Source: Gyrodactylus bullatarudis | Taxonomy: Eukaryota > Platyhelminthes > Monogenea > Gyrodactylidea > Gyrodactylidae | Direction: 5' to 3' | NCBI GenBank assembly: GCA_012064415.1 | Contig: SSNU01000013.1 | Coordinates: forward strand, 31,902-95,901 | Length of the DNA: 64,000 nt | Notes under the pieces: generated by a model | Told to the model about the DNA's origin: nothing | Database searches by the model: none | What the model saw: the letters and a program-made list of their open reading frames with translations, nothing else | Program-made: the position numbers and the translations under genes | Shown here: in pieces, positions 25,901-34,465 of the stretch | Position numbering within the stretch: the first letter of the stretch is position 1 | Layout of the letters: each line of letters begins with the position of its first letter

Positions 25901-25980
25901 GAGTGCAAACAATACTTTCATCTCTGGATGAGTATACCATCGATATTGAACCATCTCTTCTTGGCCTGTATCCAATGTAA
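1916..25980 (+). CDS. DENND5: DENND5-type DENN/RUN/PLAT domain protein, C-terminal part
   Basis: This is the 3' part of a DENN-domain Rab exchange factor of the DENND5 (RAB6IP1) family, which in animals binds Rab6 and activates Rab39-type GTPases on Golgi and endosomal membranes. Fifteen exons can be joined: 1916-2248, 2885-3035, 4758-5059, 5143-5427, 5846-6316, 7252-7409, 10088-10255, 15085-15355, 16716-16903, 17568-17749, 24265-24369, 24421-24633, 24699-24954, 25279-25609 and 25774-25980. Each is bounded by AG and GT, all phases agree, and the sum is 3621 nt (1206 codons and TAA). Domain order is dDENN, RUN1, PLAT, RUN2, as in the family. The 5' exons (uDENN, cDENN) lie left of the window. 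Ser/Asn-rich linkers make it longer than the matching part of vertebrate DENND5. The largest intron (17750-24264) hosts a protease gene on the other strand. Confidence 0.92.
2667..2841 (+). mobile_element. tRNA-derived SINE, copy 1
   Basis: The head starts GCCCGGTGTGGCGTAGTGG, with a perfect A box (TGGCGTAGTGG), followed by a degenerate B box (GGTTGAAACTC). The head closes with CACACCGGGC, which pairs with its first ten bases. An unrelated body of about 75 nt follows and ends in TTTCAAAAAAAAA. A second copy with the same head, body and A-tail lies at 13656-13810 on the other strand. The T-arm does not fold as a tRNA, so this is a SINE and not a tRNA gene. Confidence 0.85.
3036..4757. other. 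DENND5: DENND5 intron, mostly unannotated
   Basis: This intron has no supportable gene. It contains a partial copy (about 4165-4245) of the inverted repeat found at 1351-1661 and short direct and inverted AT-rich stretches. The open frame at 2983-3333 on the minus strand overlaps exon 2 antisense and has no recognisable motif. Confidence 0.6.
5611..5714 (+). repeat. Fragment shared with the 52.4-kb retroposed insertion
   Basis: The segment reading CAAGCCAGAAAGCAACATAG onward, about 100 bp in a DENND5 intron, matches two pieces of the insertion at 52396-52741. In that copy its first half lies at 52686-52738 in the same orientation, and its second half lies at 52396-52447 inverted. Here the two halves are collinear, so this copy probably shows the ancestral arrangement. 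Confidence 0.7.
6317..7251. other. DENND5: DENND5 intron without visible gene
   Basis: AT-rich intronic sequence of 935 bp between exons 5 and 6. I see no element ends, no coding frame with motif support and no RNA gene. Confidence 0.6.
7505..8546 (+). pseudogene. Penelope-like element reverse transcriptase and GIY-YIG endonuclease, 5'-truncated and broken
   Basis: The open frame from about 7505 encodes the C-terminal half of a Penelope-like reverse transcriptase. It includes the catalytic motif IRYVDDTFIL (about 7650) followed by SLSFLDVKLTRKEDG, typical of this class. After about 200 residues comes a GIY-YIG endonuclease start, CDCGACYIGRT, with the Cys-x-Cys that precedes it in Penelope elements. 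The frame is closed by TAG at 8376 and another stop near 8418; homology continues to the terminal LPWPI and stop at 8546. The 5' half (fingers, motifs A and B) is missing. It sits in the DENND5 intron 7410-10087 and is inactive. Confidence 0.9.
8721..8755 (-). ncRNA. Hammerhead-like ribozyme motif A
   Basis: Read on the minus strand: helix I strand GCCA, core CTGATGA, eight nucleotides, core GAAA sharing its last A with helix III (ATG-TA-CAT), unpaired A at the cleavage position, and helix I return strand TGGC. GCCA and TGGC pair perfectly, so the order fits a type I hammerhead with a tiny helix III, as reported for Penelope elements. Helix II (TGCTTTAT) pairs only if A9 is recruited, so catalytic activity is uncertain. 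Confidence 0.6.
9158..9192 (+). ncRNA. Hammerhead-like ribozyme motif B
   Basis: Same architecture as motif A in the direct terminal repeat: GCCA, CTGATGA, TACTTTAT, GAAA, helix III ATG-TC-CAT, A at the cleavage position, TGGC. The helix III loop differs (TC for TA) while both stems are kept. Helix II is weak here too. Confidence 0.6.
9371..9409 (+). ncRNA. Hammerhead-like ribozyme motif C
   Basis: TCATTA, CTGATGA, ACCATAAA, GAAA, helix III ATG-TA-CAT, T at the cleavage position, TAGTGA. The outer strands TCATTA and TAGTGA pair over six positions (one G-T wobble) although they differ in sequence from motifs A and B. Helix II has no pairing, so this copy may be decayed. Confidence 0.5.
9780..10050 (-). 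repeat. Dispersed TTTGGCGCC repeat, copy 1
   Basis: Read on the minus strand it begins GCTAATTGTTATGAAGTTGG and contains GGAATCCTACTCAT and TTTGGCGCCAAAATACC. Three further copies lie at 30716-30950 (+), 31505-31790 (-) and 45551-45796 (+), and a short end fragment at about 33300-33413. The termini resemble those of the CTAGTTGAC MITEs. Non-coding. Confidence 0.8.
10298..10830. repeat. CTAGTTGAC-type MITE interrupted by another element
   Basis: The left end AGTTGACATGAAGATGAGAA (from about 10304) and the internal block CTCAATATTTTTCTCCGGAT (about 10800) are contiguous in the intact relative at 914-1276. Here they are split by the CAGT element at 10329-10769, so this is a clear nested insertion. 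Confidence 0.75.
10329..10769. mobile_element. CAGT-ended MITE (Tc1/mariner-like), copy 1
   Basis: The ends are inverted: CAGTTGTGCCCCAGTTTTGG on the left and the reverse complement CAGTTCTGCCCCATTTTTGG on the right. The inner TIR continues through GAGAAATCGCACACTCCAA. The interior (CATGCTCAGTGGACGAATTC, GTAGATCTATAATGAGG) matches a second copy at 43995-44479, which has a TA duplication. No transposase is present. Confidence 0.85.
11331..12101. repeat. TIR element with CAGTTCATTTCAGG ends
   Basis: CAGTTCATTTCAGGTTCAGC at 11331 is matched by its exact reverse complement ending at 12101, with at least 25 bp of perfect TIR. The interior has a direct repeat (GAACTGGCCCT at about 11565 and 11650). 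The frame at 11323-11523 overlaps the left TIR and shows no protein motif. It is probably non-autonomous. Confidence 0.7.
12102..13655. other. DENND5: DENND5 intron without visible gene
   Basis: Intronic sequence with no supportable gene or element ends. A CCAAT-like CTCTGATTGGT (12274) is followed by CATAAAAGGGGAGGG (about 12300), which looks promoter-like, but no coding frame follows. The same CCAAT-like word recurs elsewhere in the window. Confidence 0.5.
13656..13810 (-). mobile_element. tRNA-derived SINE, copy 2
   Basis: Reverse-strand relative of the SINE at 2667-2841. It shares TGGTATCTCTTACC..CGGACC in the head, a better B box (GGTTCAAACC), CACCGGGCACATTGAACACT at the head-body junction, and a TTTCAAAAAAAAA tail, which is the T run at 13656-13665 on the plus strand. 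The extreme 5' end of the head is diverged. Confidence 0.8.
13811..15084. other. DENND5: DENND5 intron without visible gene
   Basis: AT-rich sequence with no recognisable element ends or coding motifs up to the acceptor TCAG at 15081-15084. Confidence 0.5.
15085..17749 (+). other. DENND5: DENND5 PLAT domain (exons 8-10 of window)
   Basis: Exon 8 has a Ser-rich lead and then YVWLSIQGHLG, matching PWICVSGELG at the start of the family's PLAT/C2-like domain. Exon 9 has IQNLGIISSLIIGQ (family CQNLGKLTTVQIG) and KRWYIEYAI (family AKWLVECVM), with about 25 extra Ser-rich residues between them. Exon 10 starts YFPCNRYI (family YKFPCGRWL). The exon 8 donor is GTTCAT, weaker than the others. PLAT domains bind lipids or proteins at membranes. 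Confidence 0.85.
17750..19514. other. DENND5: First part of the 6.5-kb DENND5 intron
   Basis: No supportable gene. Around 18560-18860 lies a degenerate relative of sequence at 62830-63060 (shared CACAGTTGTTTT-like block and CCCAGAGAATTTTT). The small frames at 17681-17935 and 17831-18016 overlap each other on opposite strands and have no motif. Confidence 0.5.
19516..20205 (-). pseudogene. mariner transposase, frameshifted and 5'-truncated
   Basis: On the minus strand the DD34D catalytic motifs of mariner transposases are present in order: TTDEKWIYLQDQ (about 20140), SFQQDNARPH (about 19870) and YSPDLVPSDYHLF (about 19770). The spacing from the second Asp to the Asp of PSDY is 34 residues once a one-base frameshift in a T run near 19835 is allowed for. 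The C-terminus ends with stop at 19589. The 3' TIR starts TTAGGTTGCGTCAAAAG at about 19516. No upstream TIR or N-terminal HTH is found, and the frame is closed by a stop beyond about 20205. It is inactive and lies antisense in the DENND5 intron, downstream of the nested protease gene. Confidence 0.9.
20582..21420 (-). CDS. Secreted chymotrypsin-fold (S1) serine protease
   Basis: Two exons (21196-21420 and 20582-21160) flank a 35-nt intron, GTGAGT to TTTTAG, in phase 0; together they give 267 aa. Residues 1-18 form a signal peptide. The triad is visible: His62 in LGAGHC, Asp121 in GLDLSIL and Ser214 in GDSGAP. The Cys pair around the His loop (C47, C63) is kept. The usual IVGG activation site is not evident, the Cys normally just before GDSG is Gly, and the specificity position six residues before Ser is Val, so it is not trypsin-like. 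The likely role is an extracellular or digestive endopeptidase; substrate unknown. It lies wholly inside the DENND5 intron on the opposite strand. A TATA box precedes the start. Confidence 0.88.
21455..21464 (-). promoter_or_regulatory. TATA box of the nested protease gene
   Basis: ATATAAAAAG on the minus strand lies 35-44 bp upstream of the protease start codon, which implies a very short 5' leader. A TATA-type promoter suits a gene with its own, probably tissue-specific, expression inside a host intron. Confidence 0.5.
21880..22080 (+). repeat. Dispersed repeat shared with 62000-62240
   Basis: The blocks ATATCTTGGCCATTTAAT, AGGACCTTCATGGTGGATTT and TATTGAGGGAAAA recur in reverse complement at about 62000-62180. 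It is diverged and non-coding; the family is not recognised. Confidence 0.65.
22617..23752 (-). pseudogene. Non-LTR retrotransposon reverse transcriptase fragment (LINE)
   Basis: On the minus strand the conserved blocks appear in order: QHGFIRNRSTSTNL (about 23730), AIFLDIAKAFDKLPF (motif A), SSGVPQGSVIGPLLFNLVFA (motif B) and YYADDLKIL (motif C, catalytic Asp pair), then GLKINSAKTKF and a thumb/C-terminal region ending at about 22617. There is one frameshift before motif A and stops or frame changes after 22959. The motifs resemble the CR1/jockey group. It is 5'-truncated at about 23752 and lies antisense in the DENND5 intron. Confidence 0.88.
24265..25980 (+). other. DENND5: DENND5 RUN2 domain and C-terminus (exons 11-15 of window)
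   Basis: Exon 12 encodes ILCGPDGLISSLSYFFNYGL and then VHIWDFF, matching [20 protein letters not shown] and FIWDFL of the family. Exon 15 encodes KFQ/ILMCIGIRDHLIVSW, matching KFQMLVCLGARDHLLHHW, and ends at TAA 25978-25980 with a family-like C-terminus. Exons 13 and 14 insert about 190 Asn/Ser/Gln-rich residues inside RUN2 where vertebrates have about 50. These five exons are separated by unusually short introns (51-324 nt) after the 6.5-kb intron. Confidence 0.9.
25067..25213. repeat. Short CTAGTTGAC MITE in a DENND5 intron
   Basis: The left end is CTAGTTGACATAAAGATGAG. The right end is the reverse complement of CTAGTTGATATGAAATTTTG. It is a 147-bp deletion form of the element at 914-1276 and nearly fills the intron 24955-25278. 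Confidence 0.7.
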
Positions 25981-26615
25981 AGAAATGTAATCGACCTTCA
26001 TTGTTGTACTATATTTTATTACAGGTTAATTTTCTTTTCATTCCTTAATTAATTCAATAGAGGAAAAATATACTTTATTAATTTTCCTATGAAACGAATA
26101 TTGTCAAGAATCAAGAACGAATACAATTTTATTAACTAAACTATTCTTTTTGCTACTTATTTAGAACTTCTAGACTAGAAGGTGCCTTTTATCGTCTAGT
26201 GGTTCTCAAAATACAGGAATATTCTTAATATGGTTCATCGAAAACTTGACCCTTTCTTAAACTGGTAAGTTTGTAAATACTGAACTAATAATTATCAGAT
26301 CTACAAATTCGTTCAGTGAGTAGCAGATACTTAAACAATAAAGGCTCATAATGTCTCATAGGAGGTATTTCATTTTTATTACTAACTACTTGAAAGTAAA
26401 TTGGTTATTTTAAAATTATATAACCCTGTAATACATATCGATTCAAGTCCAGATTAAACATCAGTTATCATGATGTTATAACTAATAATCACATAGAAAA
26501 CTTTGAATGAGATTAAATGCTGAGAGAATATCGATATGTATATTATTAAGAGAAAATCAATAAAATTAAAAACATCAAGGTATGGAATTCATTTTTGAGA
26601 GTCAAATGTCAGAGT
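25981..26615. other. Intergenic region between convergent genes
   Basis: 635 bp separate the DENND5 stop from the stop of the HSD17B12-like gene on the other strand, so both 3' UTRs must lie here. I see no clear AATAAA close to the DENND5 stop and no other gene. Confidence 0.6.
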
Positions 26616-27554
26616 TTATGTATTTTTTCGATTCTTCTTCAAATAAGAATTTCTAGCTCTATTCAAATGCTCCATCATTTTGGGTAGGAGAAGAAATTCT
26701 GGAATGAGCTGCATGTAACCAGAAGCAATTTCATGCCAAAAGAAACCTGTTAATGCCGGCGACACACCCAACATATTCAAGGCTGATTCAGCATAGTTTT
26801 TAGCCGAGGGAATGAAAAGACTTTCTTTCTTTACTTTGCTCATCTTTGAGACAATAAACATTGGTGAGAAAACCTGAATAGAGATATTCTTTTTGACTAA
26901 TTCTTCACTCAAGGCCCTTGAGAAGCAATATACAAATGATTTTGAACCAGAATAAAGTGATAACAAAGGCGTTGGTACTCTCCCAGAAAAAGATCCAATA
27001 TTCATAATGTACCTTTTACTGTTGTTTCCTTCCTTCTCCCATTTCCTTGTCATGATTTTGGTCATCATTGACATGGAAGTAATGTTACAGTTAAGAAGAG
27101 AGCCGATAAATTCTTCGTTGATTTCATCTGACGAGGAATAAAACTCTGGATGATCATATGACATGCCAACATTATTAATGAGCAGAGTGATATCGTTCAA
27201 TGACTCGAGCTCTTTTGTCAATCTGGGATAGATGTCAGTTTTGGTGAAGTCACAAGAAATCGTTTTAGTTTGGACACCATAATCTGATTGTAAGGATTTT
27301 GATAATTCATCGAGTTTCGATTGTGTTCTGCTGATTAGAATGAGATTCATTCGTATTTTTCCAAGAGAAATACAAAATTCTTTACCGATTCCATCAGTTG
27401 CGCCGGTGACAATTGCCCATTTTCCGGAATTTTTTAATTTATTTAATTCCGAAAAAGCAGTCTTCTTCAAATAGTAGTAGTAAAAAGCTTTGAGAATAGG
27501 CCAAACGGCAACTAGAATTACAAATGTGATAAGAGTACAAATAGAGCAAGACAT
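26616..27554 (-). CDS. HSD17B12: Very-long-chain 3-oxoacyl-CoA reductase-like SDR (17-beta-HSD12 type)
   Basis: Single exon, 312 aa, the same length as human HSD17B12. Residues 5-28 form an N-terminal membrane anchor. The NADPH-binding motif TGATDGIG is at 50-57, NNVGMSY at 127-133, the catalytic Ser in IGSFSG at about 188-190, and Tyr201/Lys205 in YSGSK. The C-terminus ends in a Lys-rich tail (LKKNRKNT), reminiscent of the family's ER retention signal. In animals this enzyme reduces 3-ketoacyl-CoA in the fatty-acid elongation cycle on the ER; some members also reduce steroids. It shares a 122-bp divergent upstream region with the AP-1 mu gene and is convergent with DENND5. A let-767/spidey-type orthologue is the likeliest identity, but other 17-beta-HSD members are possible. 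The absence of introns is notable beside intron-rich neighbours. Confidence 0.9.
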   Translation of the reverse strand: MSCSICTLITFVILVAVWPILKAFYYYYLKKTAFSELNKLKNSGKWAIVTGATDGIGKEFCISLGKIRMNLILISRTQSKLDELSKSLQSDYGVQTKTISCDFTKTDIYPRLTKELESLNDITLLINNVGMSYDHPEFYSSSDEINEEFIGSLLNCNITSMSMMTKIMTRKWEKEGNNSKRYIMNIGSFSGRVPTPLLSLYSGSKSFVYCFSRALSEELVKKNISIQVFSPMFIVSKMSKVKKESLFIPSAKNYAESALNMLGVSPALTGFFWHEIASGYMQLIPEFLLLPKMMEHLNRARNSYLKKNRKNT

Positions 27555-27676
27555 TATTTAGACTAAGTATTTTCTAATGATTAGTTTTTCGTAAAAGCGC
27601 TAAATTATAACTAATATATGTTTTCATTGAAGTTATTTGTTATTGTTTGTTGCGATAATTCAAATAGATTTTTACG
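27555..27676. promoter_or_regulatory. Divergent promoter region, HSD17B12-like / AP1M
   Basis: Only 122 bp separate the two start codons, which face away from each other. No good TATA box is visible for either side. The arrangement suggests a shared bidirectional promoter for two housekeeping genes. Confidence 0.6.
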
Positions 27677-30600
27677 ATGTCCGTATCGGGGATTTACATT
27701 CTCGACACTAAAGGTAAAGTTTTGCTCTCCCGAATGTACCGTGGCGATGTAGATCCTACCTTAATAGAAAATTTTATGCCTTTACTATTGGAACGGGAAG
27801 AAGATGGAAATTTGGCTCCGATAATTCAACTAAATAACACTCATTTTGTCTACATAAAGTATAATTATTTGTATCTTGTGGCAGTAACTCATGGCAGATC
27901 TAATATTGCTTTAGTATTCACATTTCTGTACAGATTAATCTCAGTAATTTATTAATCGCTCTTTATCTTGAAATCGTTATTTTTAATTGAATATTTGCTT
28001 TCAGATATTTTCGGAATATTTTAAAGACTTAGAAGAGGAAAGTCTCTATGACAACTTTGTGATTACATATGAACTTCTTGATGAAGTCATGGACTTTGGC
28101 TATCCTCAAACAACAGATACAAAAATCCTCCAAGAATACATAACACAAGAGAGCCATAAGCTTGAAATAGCTCCCAGACCACCGATGGCTGTTACAAATG
28201 CAGTTTCTTGGCGATCAGATGGTCTGAAATATCGAAAGAATGAAGTATTCTTGGATGTTATTGAGAACGTCAACCTTTTAGTCAGTTCCACTGGCAATGT
28301 TCTTAGAAGTGAAATTGTTGGCTCAATCAAGATGCGTGTTTACCTTAGTGGAATGCCTGACCTCCTATTGGGCCTTAACGACAAAGTTAGATTTGAAAAT
28401 TCAAGACGTGAGTTTAACTCAAAATAAGAAGCATTTGGTTAAAAGTAGTCTATTTAGAATTTTTAATTAATTTTATTGAGAAATTTCTACTCCTAGGTCA
28501 AATGGTATTGAGAATCATTCAACTGCATGCTTTCAAATAATTCTTTATAACAAGATACATTTATAATTTAATTGTCTTCATACAGAAGAAAACAGTATGT
28601 CTAACCCAGAGTTTTTAATCACATTTTTCTTTCTCCCAAATAAACTGTTATGATGGTCCGTGTCTTGTCGGTTGATAAATGCATGAACTTAATTTTGTGA
28701 TTTGTTTCCTAATTTTAGATGGTAAACTCGACTTAATCAAAGTCAACCTACTCAAAATTTATACTTTTTCATTGGCTCATATTTAGTACAAGTATTTATA
28801 ACATTTGATTAACTCACTAAAAGGTTTTTACTGTTTGTTAATGCAGCAGTTGATGAAATTTTTCATTATCTATCCAGAAGTGTAAAAATCCAATAAAAGT
28901 ACTCAGACATTGAATTCATTATTTTCAATTTCCTCAAATAAAAAAATAAAATATTAGATAACTACTGGGAAGTAGCTATTTTTTTAAATAGATTAAAATG
29001 ATATTTTAATAGCCCTACTCTTAGTATAAAGAATCAAAAATTTCGGGTAAATATTTAAATAAAATTTTATCAGTTAAAAAATTCTTTACCCGAATCATTC
29101 TTTTAACAGCCTTTGTGTTTTACTGCATGCCTTCGATCCGTATTGACCTTAAAAGACTGAGTTATTCACTTGAAAGTAATGAAGGGAATTGAATCATTAA
29201 TATCAATCATCTCTGGTATTTTCGGATGACATCACGAGATAAGCCTTGCTAAATTTCGATGACTATATTCCGAATGGTCCATCATTGTGATTGAAAAAAT
29301 TCTATCAATGATTTCATCGAAATGAATTCTTTTGTAAAGAATCTAAGAGCGAATTAAATAATTTGGCACTGAACCCTGTATCTGAAAACCAGATATTCTT
29401 CTCAACCAGATGAATTTGAACTGGATCCTTTCAAATTTGTGGTTAACTTGAAGGTTATGCCTAGAATTAAAGCATATCTGCATAGGCATACCTAGATAGG
29501 ATGTGGCTTTCAAAGGTAACACAGGGCACAAATAAGAATAAAGCTTTTCATTGAAAAGTTATTTATTTCTGAAACATGTCAGAAAAGTTATAAAAAATTA
29601 CTACATCCTCTGAAATCTATCTATTTATTTTCTGACACCAAGGTGCTAGATTCCTTTTGATTTATTTTTTCTTTTAATAAAAAACATTTTGGAATCAATT
29701 CCATACTTTATGAAAATACCTAAGTTTCCATCTAGGTATTGGAAAAACGAACGATTCTGATGGTTTATATTAATAAGAAGATACAGCAAATATAAGTTTT
29801 GCAAAAAGTATATTCTTTGGAAAAAAAGTTTTCGGAAAATTTAAAAATTCAAATTTTGCAGCGTATCAGATTTGAGCTTCATCTATTTTTAAGTTGTAGG
29901 ACAGTTCTCTACTTCTGATCAATAGATACCCTTTTTGATTAATCTCTATTCTTTATATATTTAACAAGTAAACTTATCTCTTTTTAACTTGATCGATTTC
30001 GAGAAAAGTTCTCTCTTTTGAATGATTGATCCCTGGTTATTATCATGTCTAACTAGTCTTGTCATGAAATGAACGCTTGTATTTTGTCATTGTGCGTACA
30101 TAACATCTTTTTATTTACTTGAGAAAAGCATGTAAATTTTAAACTGTTCCTGTGTACATAAAGATGATTCACTCTCAAGTATTTCGTATATGATAATGTA
30201 GAAATTAAAATGTAAACAAAATTATTGACTGAACCAATCAAATTTTACCTGATTGACTAATTTCATTGGTTTCAGAATAGAATACAAATCACAAATTAGT
30301 ACACTACTATAATTCATTAATATATATTTTAGGTGCCAAAGGTAAAAGTGTTGAATTGGAAGATGTCAAATTCCATCAATGTGTCAGGCTATCTCGGTTT
30401 GAAAATGATCGGACAATCTCGTTTATACCACCGGATGGAGGATTTGAATTAATGTCCTATCGACTCAACACTCATGTTAGTAAAGTTTTGTCACATTCTC
30501 ACTTTTGTTAAATTTGCCTATTTAACTTTACATATGTTCCGAATTAGATAATTTGTCTTGACATCAAAATAATTAAGTTGATTTCGAATCTGAATTCGAT

Positions 30601-33600
30601 TTTGAAAGTTGACGTATCGTTCAAAAGATAATGGTTTAAATAGGCAGTTTTTTCACTAAACTATTAGATATCAAGCAGCTATTGTTTTACGATTTCAATA
30701 TTTGATTAAAGTCGGCTGATATGAAGTTGGGAATCTATAATTTTTACAAGAATTTAAAATTTTTCATCAAGAATTTGGATATTACGATTGAAATATTCAC
30801 GTAAATTTTCGAACAATTCCGAAATTATCCAGATCATGATGCCTACTTTTACAGTTTGAAGATAAAACCTCTTAAAAAGTATTTGGCGCCAAAATCTCAT
30901 TTTTTCGAACTTTGAACCTAAATATTTCATTGATCTGAATGTGGCAGATAGATAGAAAGAAGTAAGATAGAAGGAGAAGGTGGGATCAGGACTAAACAAG
31001 GGAGCCGGATAGTGCCTTTTATTTCCTAAATTACAGTTGTACCTAAGTTGAAAAAGAAAATGTATGACTATTAAAAATTAGGCTCATAAGCTTCAAACTT
31101 TCCAAAAACATTAAATTCTCTCAAGTTCAGTACATTCAATAGAGAATTTTCTGGTGATTCTTACTGTCTAATACAAAGACCAGATTCATTCATTTCTTAT
31201 CTTATTAAAAATTAGAAAACATTGGAGCAGTTTTGATTTTGGATTAAAAAAATTATTTTTCTCATTTTCTGTGTCCTCCCCTCCCCTTATTTACATTCAT
31301 AAATGGGTAACAGCTGTAAATATAGCTTATGTCACTCTTTTCCCCCTATAATCGCATTGAGTTCCTTAATTTTTTGAAAGACCCACTGTTTTTGATAGAT
31401 CTTTGATTATCGAAATCCCATTGATTTTCAAGTCGTAAAAATGATCAGAAAATCGAATCCCAAATGATATTTTTCTTCTCTAATCTTAACATCTTTAACT
31501 TCTATCTATTATTTTGCCACTTTCAAATCAATCAAAATGATTTAGTTTCAAGTTCGAAAGAAACTAAAGCCATTCAGGAATTTGGCGCCTGATCGGAATT
31601 TGAAAAATGACCATATTTTTCTTGAAAATACTTTCTTATCTATATTTTTTTCTTCAACTGGTAAAAGTGGGCAACATGAGTAGGATTCCAAAAAATCTTT
31701 AACATATTCGAATTCTTAATAAAAAATTGAGATTTCGGTAAAAATCATAGATTGCCAACTTCATAGCAATTAGCTTTAAACTTGTAAAAAACATCCTTCT
31801 ATAAGTAAGTTTGATTCGCATTAGTGAATATCCATCACACTGATTTATACATTTTCTTGTAGCTCAATAAATTTTCCATTTATATGAGGTGTTGGGTTCC
31901 AAAGGCTCTCTCATATATGGATAAGATATGAGTAAATACGCGAGAATTTCCCAATTAATCATCTTACAAATTGATATTTTTGAGATTCAACAAATCACTA
32001 TAGTTAAATTTCTATAGAGCTCTCATCATGTTTTTAATGGAAATGCTGTGAGTAGGAATACTCAATCCATGTTTGTTCACCTTCACCCAATGTTCAGCAA
32101 AGTTCAACTTTTAATTGAACTTTAAGGTCACACGAGAAATGAATCATCAACTGTGTCTTCTAGGAGCTAACCCTCTGTATTTACTCTCTGTCGTTAAAAT
32201 CATTTCTAGTTCGCACTATTCCATTGTATTCAAAGTTTCTCTTGGCAGATTGACATGTACTTTTAGTATAAATCTAAAAATTGCACCAAAACATTAAAAT
32301 TTGATGGTAGGATGAATTCTTTTAAAGCATTAACTAGCTTCTTGTAGTCTCCATGTTAGTGATTTTGTAGCTCATCTTTTTATCGGAATAAACTTTTTTT
32401 CTTGCAGGTGAAACCCCTAATTTGGGTTGAAGCAGTTATTGAAAAACATGCTCACAGTCGTGTCGAATACATGGTTAAAGTAAGTCTACAAACTTGAAAC
32501 TCCTTTTGAAAAAATAGAAATTTGGCGTCAACTCAAAATTTTAGAAGGTCCACATTTTTTTAGGATGAAAAGCAATTTCAATTTTTACTTTGGCTATGCT
32601 ATCTACCATTTAAAAATGAAAGGCGAAATTTCTTGAGAAATAAGCACTATATTTCAGACATACTCATCATCAGTCTTAACGCGTCAAGACAGGTAATGAT
32701 TTAAGTTATCATAGCCATGACGTAATATGTATTCAAGGATAGATTTATCTATAATTAGTGTGGGCAGGGAAATCAGAATTCTGAATTTCGATTGAAAGGA
32801 ATTTTCACAATCGATTTATCTATCAAATTGGGATATAATTTCGAAACCAAACTATTCTTACAGTTAATGGTGGTTTAAGGAAAATTTGATAATGATCATA
32901 ACTTTTTCTGCTCTTTCTAATGGTGCAACTCATATTATCTCGTATTATTATCATCTAAAAAATTTAAATAACAAAGTTTTTTATTCGGCATGCTAGGGAA
33001 ATTATTTATAATGTTTGAGATATTCCGAAAAATTCCCTTTCCATTCATGTAAAAAGATTCATGTTACAGATCAGAATGATTTCAGAAAATTACGAAAACA
33101 TATACTCGACTCTGATTGGTCCATAAGGACTGACCAATGAAACGACACTTGTCTTCTCCCCAAAAAGCCCTATATAATAGGCGTACTATCCGATAAATAT
33201 TAATTTGTTCCACTTTCAAGGGGTTTTACCTGTACAGGATCATTCATGACAAGTTATCATTGGTAACAATATTTTAATGTTAGGGTTATTTTTTCTTTGC
33301 TTGATAAAAGTGGGTCTCATTATATAGATTCGAAAATTTTTTTTATCAAATTTGCATTTTTTGTAAAAGTAAAAATTTCCAAGCTTCATATCAACTAGCA
33401 TTACTTGACATTGAAATTTTCAGGCAAAGGCTCAATTCAAGAAAAAGAGTACCGCAAATGGAGTAGAAATTCACATTCCCGTACCCAACGATGTTGATTC
33501 GCCAAGATTCAAGGCCTCAACTGGTATCTGTCGTTATATGCCCGAGACATCAGTTGTAGTCTGGAGTATAAAATCATTTCCAGGTGGCAAAGAATTCATC

Positions 33601-33810
33601 ATGAGAGCATCATTCGGCTTACCGTCCATCGAAAGTGCCGATCCCGTTGATAGTCGGCCACCAATTCAGGTGAAATTTGAAATTCCCTATTTCACAGTTT
33701 CTGGTCTTCAAGTTCATTACCTGAAGATTATTGAAAAGAGTGGCTATCAAGCGTTGCCATGGGTTCGTTACATTACCCAGAATGGTGATTATCAACTACG
33801 CACCATGTAA
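27677..33810 (+). CDS. AP1M: AP-1 complex mu subunit (medium chain)
   Basis: Complete gene of five exons: 27677-27943, 28005-28407, 30333-30475, 32408-32479 and 33424-33810. They join in frame to 423 aa, exactly the length of human AP1M1. The N-terminal longin domain starts [19 protein letters not shown], and [17 protein letters not shown] matches the family nearly residue for residue. The mu homology domain has [36 protein letters not shown] and a C-terminus with Trp408 in [10 protein letters not shown], part of the YxxPhi cargo-binding pocket along with the Asp of FLDV. The product sorts cargo into clathrin vesicles at the trans-Golgi and endosomes as part of the AP-1 tetramer. The first exon ends at a weak GTAATT donor, but the join restores the family sequence. 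Two introns of about 1.9 kb are filled with repeats. Confidence 0.97.
28408..30332. other. AP1M: AP1M intron 2
   Basis: 1.9-kb intron without a supportable gene. The minus-strand frame at 29343-29531 has no motif. AT-rich with many short inverted stretches. Confidence 0.5.
30716..30950 (+). repeat. Dispersed TTTGGCGCC repeat, copy 2
   Basis: Begins CTGATATGAAGTTGGGAATC and contains TATTTGGCGCCAAAATCTCA. It lies in AP1M intron 3 and is related to copies at 9780-10050, 31505-31790 and 45551-45796. Confidence 0.75.
31505..31790 (-). repeat. Dispersed TTTGGCGCC repeat, copy 3
   Basis: Reverse orientation, same AP1M intron as copy 2. It keeps ATGAGTAGGATTCCAAAAAA and ATTTGGCGCCTGATC as seen on the plus strand. 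Confidence 0.75.
32480..33423. other. AP1M: AP1M intron 4
   Basis: 944-bp intron. It carries CTGATTGGT (33112) with CCTATATAATAGGC about 55 bp downstream, a promoter-like pair without a following reading frame, and a fragment of the TTTGGCGCC repeat end at about 33300-33413 that reads CTTCATATCAACTAGC. Confidence 0.5.
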
Positions 33811-34031
33811 AAATTGTTCAATTTCAAAGTCAAAATCTCTCGTTATCAATTCCTTTGTATTCTTGCCTGTATAACTCATACAATACAGAGTTATGTGTAT
33901 TTGCCGCTCGTAGCTTTGAAGAAAAGGAAATCATTCACTTTTACTATCTCCTCATTTCTGTGATAAACGTACTATATTTTTGAATTAAATATATTACACT
34001 GTCTCTTTGAAAATTTCATTTCATAGTCAAA

Positions 34032-34037
34032 AATAAA
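34032..34037 (+). terminator. AP1M: Polyadenylation signal candidate of AP1M
   Basis: AATAAA about 220 bp after the AP1M stop codon; the first good hexamer downstream on this strand. Confidence 0.45.
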
Positions 34038-34465
34038 TTCCATATTTTCTGTACAATCCCTTATCTATAAAAATACAAAATAAAAAAACTTATCCCTGAA
34101 TATGTTCAAACTTTTGTTTTATTCTGCACAAATCTATCGGAGAAAAAAATCACAGTTTTGAAAATAATACAAATTTTTGCCAAACGATTTTCTTTTCAAT
34201 CATTTCAACCAGGCTTATTAATAATTATAATTGATTAATTATTTTATTACGAATTTGAAAAGGCCAGATTGTTCAAAATTTCTTTGTCATCGTCTGTTAG
34301 GTTTTGTCATCGGTAGTTAAGCAAAACCAATCCCGCAGAATACTGATCTTGGTTAACTTATGATTATAGTGATAACTAGAGCTGCGAAAAATGCTATTTT
34401 AGCTTATCAATTTGATAGCATAGAAATTTATATTTATTTAAACGATCCCCCTGAATACTGATCAG

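Noticed and set aside
32610..32680. Hammerhead on the minus strand (CTGATGATGAG..GAAATATAG)
   Set aside because: Core words are present, but no helix I or helix III partner strands could be found.
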